Source: Spirochaetota bacterium
GTDB lineage: Bacteria; Spirochaetota; UBA4802; JAFGDQ01
Direction of reading: 5' to 3'
Assembly: GCA_016932015.1 (NCBI GenBank)
Contig: JAFGDQ010000038.1
Coordinates: 1 to 59,811, forward strand
Length of the DNA: 59,811 bases
Shown here: piece by piece, positions 24,035 to 32,435 of the stretch
How the letters are laid out: each line of letters opens with the position of its first letter
Numbering within the stretch: the first letter of the stretch is position 1
Program-made: the position numbers and the translations under genes
Notes under the pieces: model-generated
Database searches by the model: none
The model's input: only the letters and a program-made list of their open reading frames with translations
What the model was told of the DNA's origin: nothing

Positions 24035-24796
24035 ATGAGCAGACTGGAAAATAAAATCGCTGTAGTTACAGGAGCAGGATCCGGAATAGGCCGGGGGGTT
24101 GCTTTGAAATATGCACAGGAAGGCGCAAAACTCGCTCTGGTTGATTTTGATGAAGGAAAAGGATCTGAAACCGCAGAAAAAATAAATGAAAGCGGCGGGG
24201 AAGCCATTTTTATTAAATGCAATTTAAGAAAGATTGATGAGATACCTGTTATTAAAGAACAAGCTTTGAAGAAATACGGCCGTATAGATATTCTTTTTAA
24301 TGCCGCGGGCGTACTGGTGCATAAACCTTTTCTTGAACAGACTATGGATGATCTGGATTTTATTTTTGAAACGAATTTCAGAGCTTATGTTCTTACAATG
24401 CAGTCAATAATTCCTGTGATGGTTGAGCAGGGAAAAGGAACAATCGTTAATATAGCTTCTGTCTCATCAGTATGGCCGGAGCTGAATTCCTATTTTTACG
24501 GAGCAATGAAAGCCGGTGTGGCAAATCTTTCAAGGAATGTGGCAAAGGAATTCGCGAGAAAAGGTATCAGAATCAACTGCATATCTCCGGGGCCGATCAG
24601 AACAAACATGACTCCCGATTTTATAAAAAACAGCAAGGAAGCTGAACAGGAACTGATTGCTGATGTAGGAATGCTGGGACGTATGGGAGAACCTGAGGAT
24701 ATAGCTAACGCAGGTGTATATCTCGGTTCTGATGAATCTTCATTCGTAACCGGAGTCAATTTGATTGTTGACGGCGGAGTCTGTATCAGTAACTGA
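24035..24796 (+). CDS. SDR-family oxidoreductase
   Basis: A 253-residue classical SDR. TGAGSGIG binds the dinucleotide; VDFDE after the second strand (Asp) favours NAD. NAAG, catalytic Ser in IASVSS and YGAMK as YxxxK are present, then SPGPIRTNM and the C-terminal VDGGVCISN. AAGGAGAG precedes the ATG. It follows the electron-transfer pair by 146 bases, a gap with TTGACT at a possible promoter. The overall look is of 3-alpha- or 7-alpha-hydroxysteroid dehydrogenases and FabG; the real substrate is unknown. Confidence 0.87.
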   Translation: MSRLENKIAVVTGAGSGIGRGVALKYAQEGAKLALVDFDEGKGSETAEKINESGGEAIFIKCNLRKIDEIPVIKEQALKKYGRIDILFNAAGVLVHKPFLEQTMDDLDFIFETNFRAYVLTMQSIIPVMVEQGKGTIVNIASVSSVWPELNSYFYGAMKAGVANLSRNVAKEFARKGIRINCISPGPIRTNMTPDFIKNSKEAEQELIADVGMLGRMGEPEDIANAGVYLGSDESSFVTGVNLIVDGGVCISN

Positions 24797-24877
24797 TTTT
24801 TGATTATCATATTACTGTTTTTCCGGGGTATATTTTGAAGACGTGATTTTGATTTTTATTAGTCTTTAATAATTCTG

Positions 24878-24955
24878 CTTATCGGATAAGTAATAAATAT
24901 AACGTAAAGAATGCAAAATGGTTTTAAGTTAAAAGATGTTTACCTTACGGGTAAG
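24878..24955 (+). promoter_or_regulatory. Two short CTTA-N-TAAG palindromes upstream of the flavoprotein gene
   Basis: CTTATCGGATAAG (24878-24890) and CTTACGGGTAAG (24944-24955) share the CTTA...CG...TAAG core of the longer operator at 15806 and 19601, with changed spacing or centre. They may be weaker sites for the same regulator. They are 36 and 101 bases before the start at 24991. Confidence 0.35.
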
Positions 24956-24990
24956 TCTTTAATCATTATATTTTTATATGGAGGAGAGTG

Positions 24991-26439
24991 ATGAACGGTA
25001 AAAGCAATGACGCGGATGTTGTTGTTGTCGGCTCAGGAGTATCAGGCATGGCGGCGGCTATTACTGCGGCTGAAGGCGGCGCGAAAGTGATCATGTTTGA
25101 AAAGCAGAAATCTCTCGGCGGAACTTCAAATTTTTTCCAGGGTATGTTCGCAGTTGAAAGCGAAATGCAGAGGGCAAGATATATCAGTTATTCAAAAGAT
25201 GAAACTTTTACCAATCTGATGGAATATAATCACTGGCGTGCAAATGCCAGGCTTGTAAGGGATTTTGTTAATGAATCAGGGCCTACAATTTCCTGGCTGA
25301 TGAAAAACGGAGTTGAGTTCAGTGATGTTTTAAGCAATATGCCGAAAACTCCAAGTACATATCATGTGGTCAAGGGAGAAGGAGCTGCTTTAATTAAACA
25401 TCTTACATCCGCAGCAAAGGAAAAAGGAATTGATATCCGTTCAGGATGCCGTGTTTTGAATCTGCTTAAATCCGGAGGTAAAATTACCGGAGTAATAGCG
25501 GAGGAAAATGATGATGAAATTGAAGTTACTGCAAAGGCTGTGGTTATCGCTACCGGCGGTTATGCCAACAACAAGGAATGGATAAAAAAATACGCCGGTT
25601 TTGATCTGGACAAAAATATTATGCCTGTAGGCAACGTTGACAAGACCGGAGACGGAATCCGCATGGCATGGGAAGCCGGTGCAGCTGAAGAAGGCATGGG
25701 CCTGCTTGAGCTTTTCAGAGCCGGGCCTCTCGGGCCGGATTTTCCTATGAAAAATCATATTGAGTTCGCGACTTCACAGCCTGATTTGTATATAAATCAG
25801 GATGGAGAGCGGTTCTGCGATGAGAGCATAACATTTTATGATACCGAGTGCGGCAACGCGAATTCAAGATTTAAAGAAGGCTACACTTACAGTATTTTCG
25901 ACGATTCAATAATCAGACGCATTCTGGATGTGGGAGTCGAGAGGGGCATTGGAATAGATAATCCTCCAGGTACAAAACCTGTTAATGTTATGACAGAGCT
26001 TAACACTGCGCTTGAAAGGGGAAGCGATCAGGTTTTTGCTGCTGACTCAATTGAGGAGCTCGCGGAAAAGATCGGAATTGAACCTTCAGTATTAAAAGTC
26101 ACAGTTGATGAGTACAACGGGTTTTGTGAGAAGGGGTATGACGAACATTTTATAAAGGATTCAAAATATCTGTGGCCGTTAAAAGGCCCGAAATATTATG
26201 CAGCAAAAATACGTACGGTTTTTCTCGGTACACTAGGCGGTATAAAAATTAATCACAAAACTGAAGTAATAGATAAAAAAGGCAATGTTATTCAGGGGCT
26301 TTATGCAGTTGGATATGATGCCGCGGGTATGTACGGAGACAGCTATTGCATTAAGGCTTCATCCGGAGCTTCCTCAAGCTTTGCCGCAAACTCCGGCCGT
26401 ATTGCCGGTAAAAATGTGCTGAAATACCTCGGTAAATAG
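24991..26439 (+). CDS. FAD-dependent dehydrogenase of the fumarate reductase/3-ketosteroid dehydrogenase type
   Basis: A 482-residue soluble flavoprotein from ATG 24991 (GGAGGAGAG before it). N-terminal FAD motif VVVGSGVSGMAAAITAAEG, then SLGGTSNFFQGMF and IATGGYANNKEW; the C-terminal SSGASSSFAANSGRIAGKN closes the FAD domain. A capping domain in the middle carries the substrate site. Members insert or reduce a carbon-carbon double bond next to a carbonyl or carboxylate (fumarate reductase, urocanate reductase, KstD, BaiN-like). There is no Tat or Sec signal and no haem motif, so it works in the cytoplasm. It lies 38 bases before the OYE-type gene, which also acts on C=C bonds. Confidence 0.85.
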   Translation: MNGKSNDADVVVVGSGVSGMAAAITAAEGGAKVIMFEKQKSLGGTSNFFQGMFAVESEMQRARYISYSKDETFTNLMEYNHWRANARLVRDFVNESGPTISWLMKNGVEFSDVLSNMPKTPSTYHVVKGEGAALIKHLTSAAKEKGIDIRSGCRVLNLLKSGGKITGVIAEENDDEIEVTAKAVVIATGGYANNKEWIKKYAGFDLDKNIMPVGNVDKTGDGIRMAWEAGAAEEGMGLLELFRAGPLGPDFPMKNHIEFATSQPDLYINQDGERFCDESITFYDTECGNANSRFKEGYTYSIFDDSIIRRILDVGVERGIGIDNPPGTKPVNVMTELNTALERGSDQVFAADSIEELAEKIGIEPSVLKVTVDEYNGFCEKGYDEHFIKDSKYLWPLKGPKYYAAKIRTVFLGTLGGIKINHKTEVIDKKGNVIQGLYAVGYDAAGMYGDSYCIKASSGASSSFAANSGRIAGKNVLKYLGK

Positions 26440-26477
26440 CACTGTTATTTTAGAAATATTTTAAGGAGATGATGAAG

Positions 26478-28592
26478 ATGAGTAATAAATATGAAAAACT
26501 TATGGAACCCGGCTATATAGGGAATGTTAAAACCAGAAACCGTATTATAAAAACCGGTGCAGGTTTGATGATGTGGCATGAAAGCGAAACAACCATGAAT
26601 AAAAATGTTCTGGCATATTATGAATCTCTTGCCAGAGGAGGTGTCGGACTTTTAATAGTTGAATCACCGACTGTTGACTATCCAAAAGGCGCACGCTGGA
26701 GAGAAAGATACCGTCTGGATCAGGACAAATATGTTAAGGGTATGAGTCAGCTGGTTAAAATCATTAAAAAATACGACTGCCCCACTTTTATGCAGATGAA
26801 CCATGACGGCCCGTGGGAAGTAAAGCCGTCTATTATTACTGACCCTATCTACAAAGGGGCTCCAATAGCTGCTTCTTCAGTCACACTTGACGCTATTCAT
26901 GATTTTCATAAAGAAAAGCCGAAAGCTCTCACAATTAAAGAGATTGAAGATATTATTGATAAATTCGCAAGCGCGGCAGTACGCGCTAAAAAAGCCGGTT
27001 TTGACGGTGTCGATATAAACGCTGCAAGCAGCCATCTTGGACATAACTTCCTTTCTCCTTTCTGGAACAGGCGTAATGACAAATACGGCGGAAGCACAGA
27101 GAACAGGGCACGATTTGTAACCGAGATGGTACAGGAAATTAAAAGGCGCAACGGCAATGATTTTCCTGTTTCAGTCTGCATTAACAGTGCAGAAATCGGC
27201 GAAGGCGCGGGTGTTGACAGCAAACAGTGCCTTACCGTTGAAGAGGCGCGCAGAATAGCGCCGCTGCTTGAAAAAGCAGGTGCGGATTTACTTCATATAA
27301 GAAGCCATGTACTCGGGTATCATATCGGAGGTTATCTGCCCGATGTATTATGTTATCCCGAACGTCCTATTGATAAAAAATATTTCCCGAAAGAATACGA
27401 TACCAGACACAGAGGCGTAGCCATAAACGCCGACCTGGCAGCGGGTATAAAGAAAGTTTTGAATATTCCTGTATTAACAATCGGAAAGCTCGATCCTGAA
27501 GTTGGAGAAAAAATGCTGAGACAGGGTAAAGTGGATTTCATAGGTATGAACCGCCGCCTGCAGGCTGATCCTGAGCTTCCGAATAAAATTGCCATGGGTA
27601 TGCCTGAAACTATTGCTCCGTGTACAGCATGTGAAAACTGTCTTGGTTCACGCAGATGCAGAATTAATCCTTATCTCGGTACTCCGTATAATACAGTTGA
27701 TAAAGCCAAAACCAGAAAGAAAGTAATTGTAGTAGGCGGCGGTCCCGGCGGAATGGAATCAGCCAGAGTTGCTGCGCTCCGAGGCCATGATGTAACTCTT
27801 TATGAGAGATCATCATATCTCGGAGGTCTGACACCTGTTGCAGCGCTTGTTAAGGGAGTTGAGCAGGAAGACCTGCCTGCAATTACAAAATATTACAGGA
27901 ATCAGCTTGCCAGCCTTGGCGTTAAACTTGAGCTCGGCCGGGAGGTTGATGCTCAAAAGATTCAGGCATTAAAACCGGATGCAGTTATTGTAGCTGCGGG
28001 CGGACTCACTCAGGTACCGGAGATTCCGGGTATTGACAATCCTAAAGTAATTAAGTCTGCCGATTTTTACGGCCTGGCAAAATTTTTCGTTAAATATTTC
28101 AGCCCCGGATTTCTGAACAAGGTTTCTAAAATTTACCTCCCTGTAAGCTTCAAGTTCTGGAAGCATATCGGGAAAAAAGTAGTAATCATCGGCGGTGCTA
28201 TTCAGGGTTGTGAGCTTGCCGAGTTCCTGGCTTTCCGCGGAAAAGATGTTACTATTGTTGACACTGAAAAGGAAATGGGCACAGGAATGGTAGATGTTCT
28301 TATGGCTTATCTCTTCTCCTGGTTTGAGAAAAAAGGCGTTAAAATGATAAGCGGCGTTAAGCAGTATGTTAAGATCACTGATCAGGGTCTGACAATAAAA
28401 GACAGCAAAGGAAAAGAACAGCTTCTTGAAGCGGACACAATAATTCCTGCACTTCCGCTGCTTCCTAATAATGAGCTTGCAAAAGCTCTTAAAGGCAAGG
28501 TTAAAGAAATTTACTCTGTTGGAGACTGTACTGATCCTCAGCTTATTGCTGATGCCATTGGAACAGCTTTCAAGACAGTAAGAAAGATATAA
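26478..28592 (+). CDS. Old Yellow Enzyme/2,4-dienoyl-CoA reductase-type flavoprotein (BaiCD/BaiH-like)
   Basis: A 704-residue protein from ATG 26478 (GGAG nine bases before; ATGs at 26469 and 26472 are too close). Residues 1-370 form an FMN-binding TIM barrel (HLGHNFLSPFWNRRNDKYGG, FIGMNRRLQADP). Cysteines of a [4Fe-4S] site follow (PCTACENCLGSRRC). The rest is an FAD/NAD(P) domain with VVGGGPGGMESARVAALRG and a second nucleotide motif VVIIGGAIQGCELAEF. This domain order matches FadH, trimethylamine dehydrogenase and the bile-acid enzymes BaiCD and BaiH, which reduce or oxidise enones and dienoyl compounds. It stands next to another C=C flavoprotein and SDRs, suggesting work on an alicyclic or steroid-like ring. 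Confidence 0.88.
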   Translation: MSNKYEKLMEPGYIGNVKTRNRIIKTGAGLMMWHESETTMNKNVLAYYESLARGGVGLLIVESPTVDYPKGARWRERYRLDQDKYVKGMSQLVKIIKKYDCPTFMQMNHDGPWEVKPSIITDPIYKGAPIAASSVTLDAIHDFHKEKPKALTIKEIEDIIDKFASAAVRAKKAGFDGVDINAASSHLGHNFLSPFWNRRNDKYGGSTENRARFVTEMVQEIKRRNGNDFPVSVCINSAEIGEGAGVDSKQCLTVEEARRIAPLLEKAGADLLHIRSHVLGYHIGGYLPDVLCYPERPIDKKYFPKEYDTRHRGVAINADLAAGIKKVLNIPVLTIGKLDPEVGEKMLRQGKVDFIGMNRRLQADPELPNKIAMGMPETIAPCTACENCLGSRRCRINPYLGTPYNTVDKAKTRKKVIVVGGGPGGMESARVAALRGHDVTLYERSSYLGGLTPVAALVKGVEQEDLPAITKYYRNQLASLGVKLELGREVDAQKIQALKPDAVIVAAGGLTQVPEIPGIDNPKVIKSADFYGLAKFFVKYFSPGFLNKVSKIYLPVSFKFWKHIGKKVVIIGGAIQGCELAEFLAFRGKDVTIVDTEKEMGTGMVDVLMAYLFSWFEKKGVKMISGVKQYVKITDQGLTIKDSKGKEQLLEADTIIPALPLLPNNELAKALKGKVKEIYSVGDCTDPQLIADAIGTAFKTVRKI

Positions 28593-28931
28593 ATCTCAGC
28601 CGGATTAAATGACTGTGCTTAAATAATTTCCCGGCATATCAGGCCGGCTGCATAAATATTGCAGATTGATCGGGCCGGGGCAGGATTGTTTTATGTTAAC
28701 AGGTTTGAATTTATTATTACAGTAATCCTTAGTCCTCACCTCTCGCCATATTTTATATGGCGTACGCCCTCTCCTATAAGGAGAGTGAGGCAAGCCATTT
28801 GAAGGCGTGGGGGATGAGGGCACGGGTGCAAAGCAATAAATAATTAGCATAAGGTAGTCCCGTGGATGGGGATATTTAATTTTTAATAAAAAACGGGAGA
28901 AAAAAATAAATAGCTGAAGGAGAGTGCTTTT
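28593..28931. repeat. Intergenic repeat unit (shared with 52526-52560)
   Basis: 339 bases without a gene. From about 28733 it carries a CCTCACC...GGTGAGG-style repeat: CCTCTCGCCATATTTTATAT, CCCTCTCC/GGAGAG hairpin arms (28767-28786), then 28804-28840, which recurs in inverted orientation at 52526-52560 with about 30 of 32 bases matching. Similar pyrimidine-rich units are scattered in many bacterial genomes. The last 60 bases lead into the next gene (AAGGAGAG near 28920). Confidence 0.6.
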
Positions 28932-29387
28932 ATGGAATATTCATATGATGATATTGTAAAGTGGATGGAGGAATATCTGAACGCGTATAATCTGTATGCC
29001 CAGAATCCGGAAACTGTTAATAAAATGGCGGAATATTTTACCCCTGATGTGCATTTCATACCTTTTATCTCCGCATTCGGCGGACCTGATAATCCGGTTA
29101 CAAGCCGGGACGAATTTTTTAAAATGTTTTTAAGCCATCCCAGTGTTTATGAACAGTTTGAAGTTGAAGATGTTTTTGTTGATGAACGGAAAATGGTTGC
29201 TTCAGCATCGCTCAATGTCTCTCTTTACGAAACTAAAACAAAGAAAGTACTTCTGAAAAAACATTATCATCCAAGGTATCAGCTTGTTCTGGATGAAAAT
29301 GAAAAGCTTAAAATCAAAACTATATATTTTTTCTGGGAATGTGTTCCGCCGGAGGTGGATAAAGCTTACGCGATTGAACTGGATTAA
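28932..29387 (+). CDS. NTF2/SnoaL-fold protein (BaiE-like size)
   Basis: A 151-residue protein of the alpha+beta cone-barrel (NTF2-like) type: an N-terminal helix (YDDIVKWMEEYLNAYNLYAQ), FTPDVHFIPFI, a short insert with Arg-Asp-Glu-Phe-Phe, and C-terminal strands (HYHPRYQLVLDENEKLKIK, then FWECVPPEV). Such folds serve as dehydratases and isomerases; steroid delta-isomerase and bile-acid 7-alpha-dehydratase BaiE are of this kind and similar length. Candidate acid-base residues are Tyr, His and Asp in the pocket region (Y15-Y17, D38, H40). Its place among SDRs and enone reductases supports a dehydratase or isomerase on a ring substrate. AAGGAGAG lies nearby. Confidence 0.65.
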   Translation: MEYSYDDIVKWMEEYLNAYNLYAQNPETVNKMAEYFTPDVHFIPFISAFGGPDNPVTSRDEFFKMFLSHPSVYEQFEVEDVFVDERKMVASASLNVSLYETKTKKVLLKKHYHPRYQLVLDENEKLKIKTIYFFWECVPPEVDKAYAIELD

Positions 29388-29525
29388 CATGAAATCAGGT
29401 GTATTTAATACACCCTGTCAGACCAGGCAGTTTTTTAGAACAGAGTTTTTTTCAATTATATTTTGCTGCATACAGTATTAAATGTATCCGGAAAATAATT
29501 ATTATTTGGATTAATAGAAAAGAAA

Positions 29526-30338
29526 ATGGATTTAAAGGGCAAAATCGCAATTGTTACCGGAGGCGGAAGCGGTATAGGAGAAGGAATTGTCAGACGCTTT
29601 GTTTCGGATGGCTCATATGTATGCATTGCTGATAACAGACCGGAAAAGTTGGAGGCTGTTGCAAACTCTCTTCCCTCTGAAATGATTAAAATTTGTTCAG
29701 GCGATGTATCTATTTTTGAAGATGTTAAAAAAATTGTCGATACAGCATTATCATTCGGAAAAGGACTTCATGTTCTTGTAAACAATGCTGGAATAGGGCA
29801 GGATCCTGCGGACATAATTGATATTGATCTGGAAACGTGGAAAAGAGTTTTTGATGTCAATGTCAACGGGCCGTTCTTGCTTATGAAATCCGCACTGCCC
29901 CATATAATAAAATCCGGGGGCGGATCTGTAATCAATATTTCATCTCTTGCGGGATTGCGGTGTATTCCGAATATGCCCGCGTATTGCGCGTCAAAAGGCG
30001 GATTGATCAGTCTGACACAGCAGGCAGCTCTTGATTACGGCCGAAAAAATGTACGCTGTAATGTAATCTGCCCGGGCTCGGTCAGAACTGAAATGATAGA
30101 AGGAGCAATGGAAAATTTTGCAAGAGAACTGAAAACAGACCTTGAAGGATTTTTAAATTATTTTTCAAAGGATGTCCCTTTGCGCCGCATAGCATCGCCG
30201 GATGAAATTGCCGCACTCTGCAGTTTTCTCGCAAGCGATGATTCATCGTTTCTTACGGGTACTGTTATCCCGGCAGACGGAGGAGCAGCAATTGTTGATG
30301 TTCAGGGTACTGCGATAAGCAATATATCTGCTGATTGA
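29526..30338 (+). CDS. SDR-family oxidoreductase
   Basis: A 270-residue classical SDR: TGGGSGIGEG, DNRPEKL after the second strand (Asp, NAD-type), NNAGIG, Ser in ISSLAG, YCASK, PGSVRTEM and a C-terminal DGGAAIVD followed by an extra tail. No strong ribosome-binding site (AGAAAAGAAA before the ATG). It is one of four SDRs in this 12-kb block, with the neighbours sharing the same general motifs but with different loops, which suggests different positions or stereochemistry on one substrate. Function beyond NAD(H)-linked alcohol/ketone chemistry is unknown. Confidence 0.85.
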   Translation: MDLKGKIAIVTGGGSGIGEGIVRRFVSDGSYVCIADNRPEKLEAVANSLPSEMIKICSGDVSIFEDVKKIVDTALSFGKGLHVLVNNAGIGQDPADIIDIDLETWKRVFDVNVNGPFLLMKSALPHIIKSGGGSVINISSLAGLRCIPNMPAYCASKGGLISLTQQAALDYGRKNVRCNVICPGSVRTEMIEGAMENFARELKTDLEGFLNYFSKDVPLRRIASPDEIAALCSFLASDDSSFLTGTVIPADGGAAIVDVQGTAISNISAD

Positions 30339-30452
30339 TAGAGCGGATTGCCGGTGTCTGCATCAGAATATTTATCGGTTTTGTAAAAATGTCAGCATAG
30401 CCTGGCTAAACATAATTTTATTAATATGAAAATCAAAGGAGGATTTTTAAAT

Positions 30453-31304
30453 ATGAGTAATCAATTACCTTTAGAAGGAAAAGTGGCATTTGTAACCGGA
30501 GCCGCTTCAAAAAGAGGAATGGGAAGAGCTGTAGCCCTCAGGCTTGCGAGCGAAGGCGCAGATGTTGTTGTTCATGATAAATTTGCTTCACCAAAGAGTG
30601 CATGGACAGGGGACGAGGACTGGAAAGGGCTTGATGATGTTGTAAAAGAGATAGAAGCCATGGGACGCAAAAGTCTTGCTGTTATAGGCGGTGTCGAAAA
30701 TACCGCAGAGTGTGACAAAGCGGTTAAATCTGCAATGGATAAATTCGGAAAGATAGATATTCTTGTGCATTGTGCAGGTATCAGAGGGCCTGTCGGAGTA
30801 AACGTTGTTGATGCAGATGAGAAAGACTGGAAAATGATGTTTGATGTTAACACAATAGGCGCGTTTGTTATATCAAAATCCGTTGGAAAGGAAATGATAA
30901 AAAATAAAGACGGCGGAAAGATGGTTCACATTTCTTCAGCGGCAGGTAAAGAGGGAGCAAAAGGCAGTGCCGCATATGCTGCTTCAAAATGGGCTGTTCT
31001 GGGCCTTGTTAAATCACTTGCTCTTGAGCTCGCACCGTATAATATTAATGTTAATGCGATTAATCCGGGTTTTTTCTCAACAAACCTCAGAGATAATGAC
31101 GCTCTGCAGCAGGTAGAAAAGACCGGAAAAAATATTGATGATTTAAGAAAGGATGAATATAAATTTCTCAGCGGAATGGTCCCTTTACAGAGAATGGGTA
31201 AAGTAGAGGAAATAGCTGATTTGATTTTCTTTCTTGTATCAGATCAGTCCGCGTATATAACCGGGCAGGATATCAACATCAACGGCGGAACTCATATGCA
31301 CTAA
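30453..31304 (+). CDS. SDR-family oxidoreductase (long cofactor loop)
   Basis: A 283-residue SDR from ATG 30453, chosen because AAAGGAGGA lies before it (an ATG at 30426 contains the site inside its frame). The dinucleotide motif is TGAASKRGMG, with one more residue than usual. An insert after the second strand (SPKSAWTGDEDWKGLDDVVK) is typical of multifunctional hydratase-dehydrogenase SDRs. HCAG, ISSAAG, YAASK and NPGFFSTNL follow. It may bind a larger substrate such as an acyl-CoA or polycyclic ring. It is followed by a repeat-bearing gap. Confidence 0.83.
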   Translation: MSNQLPLEGKVAFVTGAASKRGMGRAVALRLASEGADVVVHDKFASPKSAWTGDEDWKGLDDVVKEIEAMGRKSLAVIGGVENTAECDKAVKSAMDKFGKIDILVHCAGIRGPVGVNVVDADEKDWKMMFDVNTIGAFVISKSVGKEMIKNKDGGKMVHISSAAGKEGAKGSAAYAASKWAVLGLVKSLALELAPYNINVNAINPGFFSTNLRDNDALQQVEKTGKNIDDLRKDEYKFLSGMVPLQRMGKVEEIADLIFFLVSDQSAYITGQDININGGTHMH

Positions 31305-31326
31305 AAGATTATTCAGTATATTTTTT

Positions 31327-31389
31327 CCCCTTTCCCATTTATAGGGAGAAAAGGGAAGCTCCATGCGAAGCATGGCGAGGGGAGAGGGG
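31327..31389. repeat. Pyrimidine/purine intergenic repeat
   Basis: CCCCTTTCCC, then GGGAGAAAAGGGAAG, a CCATGC/GCATGG hairpin (31361-31375 region) and GAGGGGAGAGGGG. The CCCCTTTCCC and GGGAGAAAAGGG arms can pair around ATTTATA. It resembles the unit in the 28593-28931 gap in composition but not in detail. A small GGCGC/GCGCC hairpin lies further right at 31448-31463. Confidence 0.5.
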
Positions 31390-31551
31390 TCTATATTGCA
31401 ATTGAAGAATTAACATGAAGCGGTTCTGTTTCCTTGTTTTCGAAATGGGCGCGAAAATGCGCCAGTATGATTATACTTGTCAACGCACCTTTAATCCAGG
31501 GATTGGTATACAATAACCGAATTTTAAAAAATAATAAACGGGAGCATAAAA

Positions 31552-32319
31552 ATGTCAGGAGAATTCGAAGGTAAAGTAGCACTTGTAACCGGAGCTGCAT
31601 CCGGCATTGGCAGAGCTGCTGCCCATGCATTTGCAAGAGAAGGAGCCAAAGTAACGGTAGCTGATATTAATGCTGAGGGCGGAGAAGAAACTGTCAGCCA
31701 TATTAAAGAATCAGGCGGAGAAGCAATATTTGTAAAAACCGATGTTTCAAAGTCTGATCAGGTTAAAGCGCTGATAGATAAAACTGTTGAAACATTCGGC
31801 AGACTGGATTATGCTTTTAATAATGCAGGACTCGGAGTTGGCATCGGGATTCCAACAGCGGATTTTACGGAAGAGGACTGGGATTTAACCCATTCCATAA
31901 ATCTCAAGGGAGTCTGGCTTTGTATGAAATATGAACTCATACAGATGCTGAAGCAGGGCACCAAAGCCGCGATTGTAAATACTGCTTCAATATCCGGACT
32001 TGCTGCTCATCCTGCTGACCCCGCTTACGTAAGCAGTAAGTTCGGATGTGTTGGACTTACAAAGACCGCAGGTCTTGAGTATGCGAAGACCAATGTCCGA
32101 ATCAACTGTGTCTGCCCGGGGCCTGTAAAGACAGGCTTAATGGATAGAGTTGAAAAAGCTATTCCCGGATCCGCGGCAAAAGCAAAAGATGAAGTTCCAA
32201 TGGACAGAGTAGGGCAGCCGGAAGAGGTTGCTGAAGCAGTTATCTGGCTTTGCTCGGATAAAGCTTCATTTGTTACTGCAGTCGCAATGCCGGTGGACGG
32301 AGGAGAAGCTGCATTATAA
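31552..32319 (+). CDS. SDR-family oxidoreductase
   Basis: A 255-residue classical SDR close to the glucose-dehydrogenase/FabG group: TGAASGIGRA, ADINAEG after the second strand, NNAGLG, catalytic Ser in NTASISG, YVSSK, CPGPVKTGL and C-terminal PVDGGEAAL. ACGGGAG precedes the ATG. It is the last SDR before the aldehyde oxidoreductase gene. Asp at the second strand end suggests NAD. Substrate unknown. Confidence 0.85.
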   Translation: MSGEFEGKVALVTGAASGIGRAAAHAFAREGAKVTVADINAEGGEETVSHIKESGGEAIFVKTDVSKSDQVKALIDKTVETFGRLDYAFNNAGLGVGIGIPTADFTEEDWDLTHSINLKGVWLCMKYELIQMLKQGTKAAIVNTASISGLAAHPADPAYVSSKFGCVGLTKTAGLEYAKTNVRINCVCPGPVKTGLMDRVEKAIPGSAAKAKDEVPMDRVGQPEEVAEAVIWLCSDKASFVTAVAMPVDGGEAAL

Positions 32320-32435
32320 TAAAATAAAAAATAATTAACTATGGCTTTATAAGTTACAATTATATAGCTATTTTAATATTGAAAGATAAAATTTGAAACT
32401 TTAATAATAAAAAATATTTAGGGAAGAACAGTCTT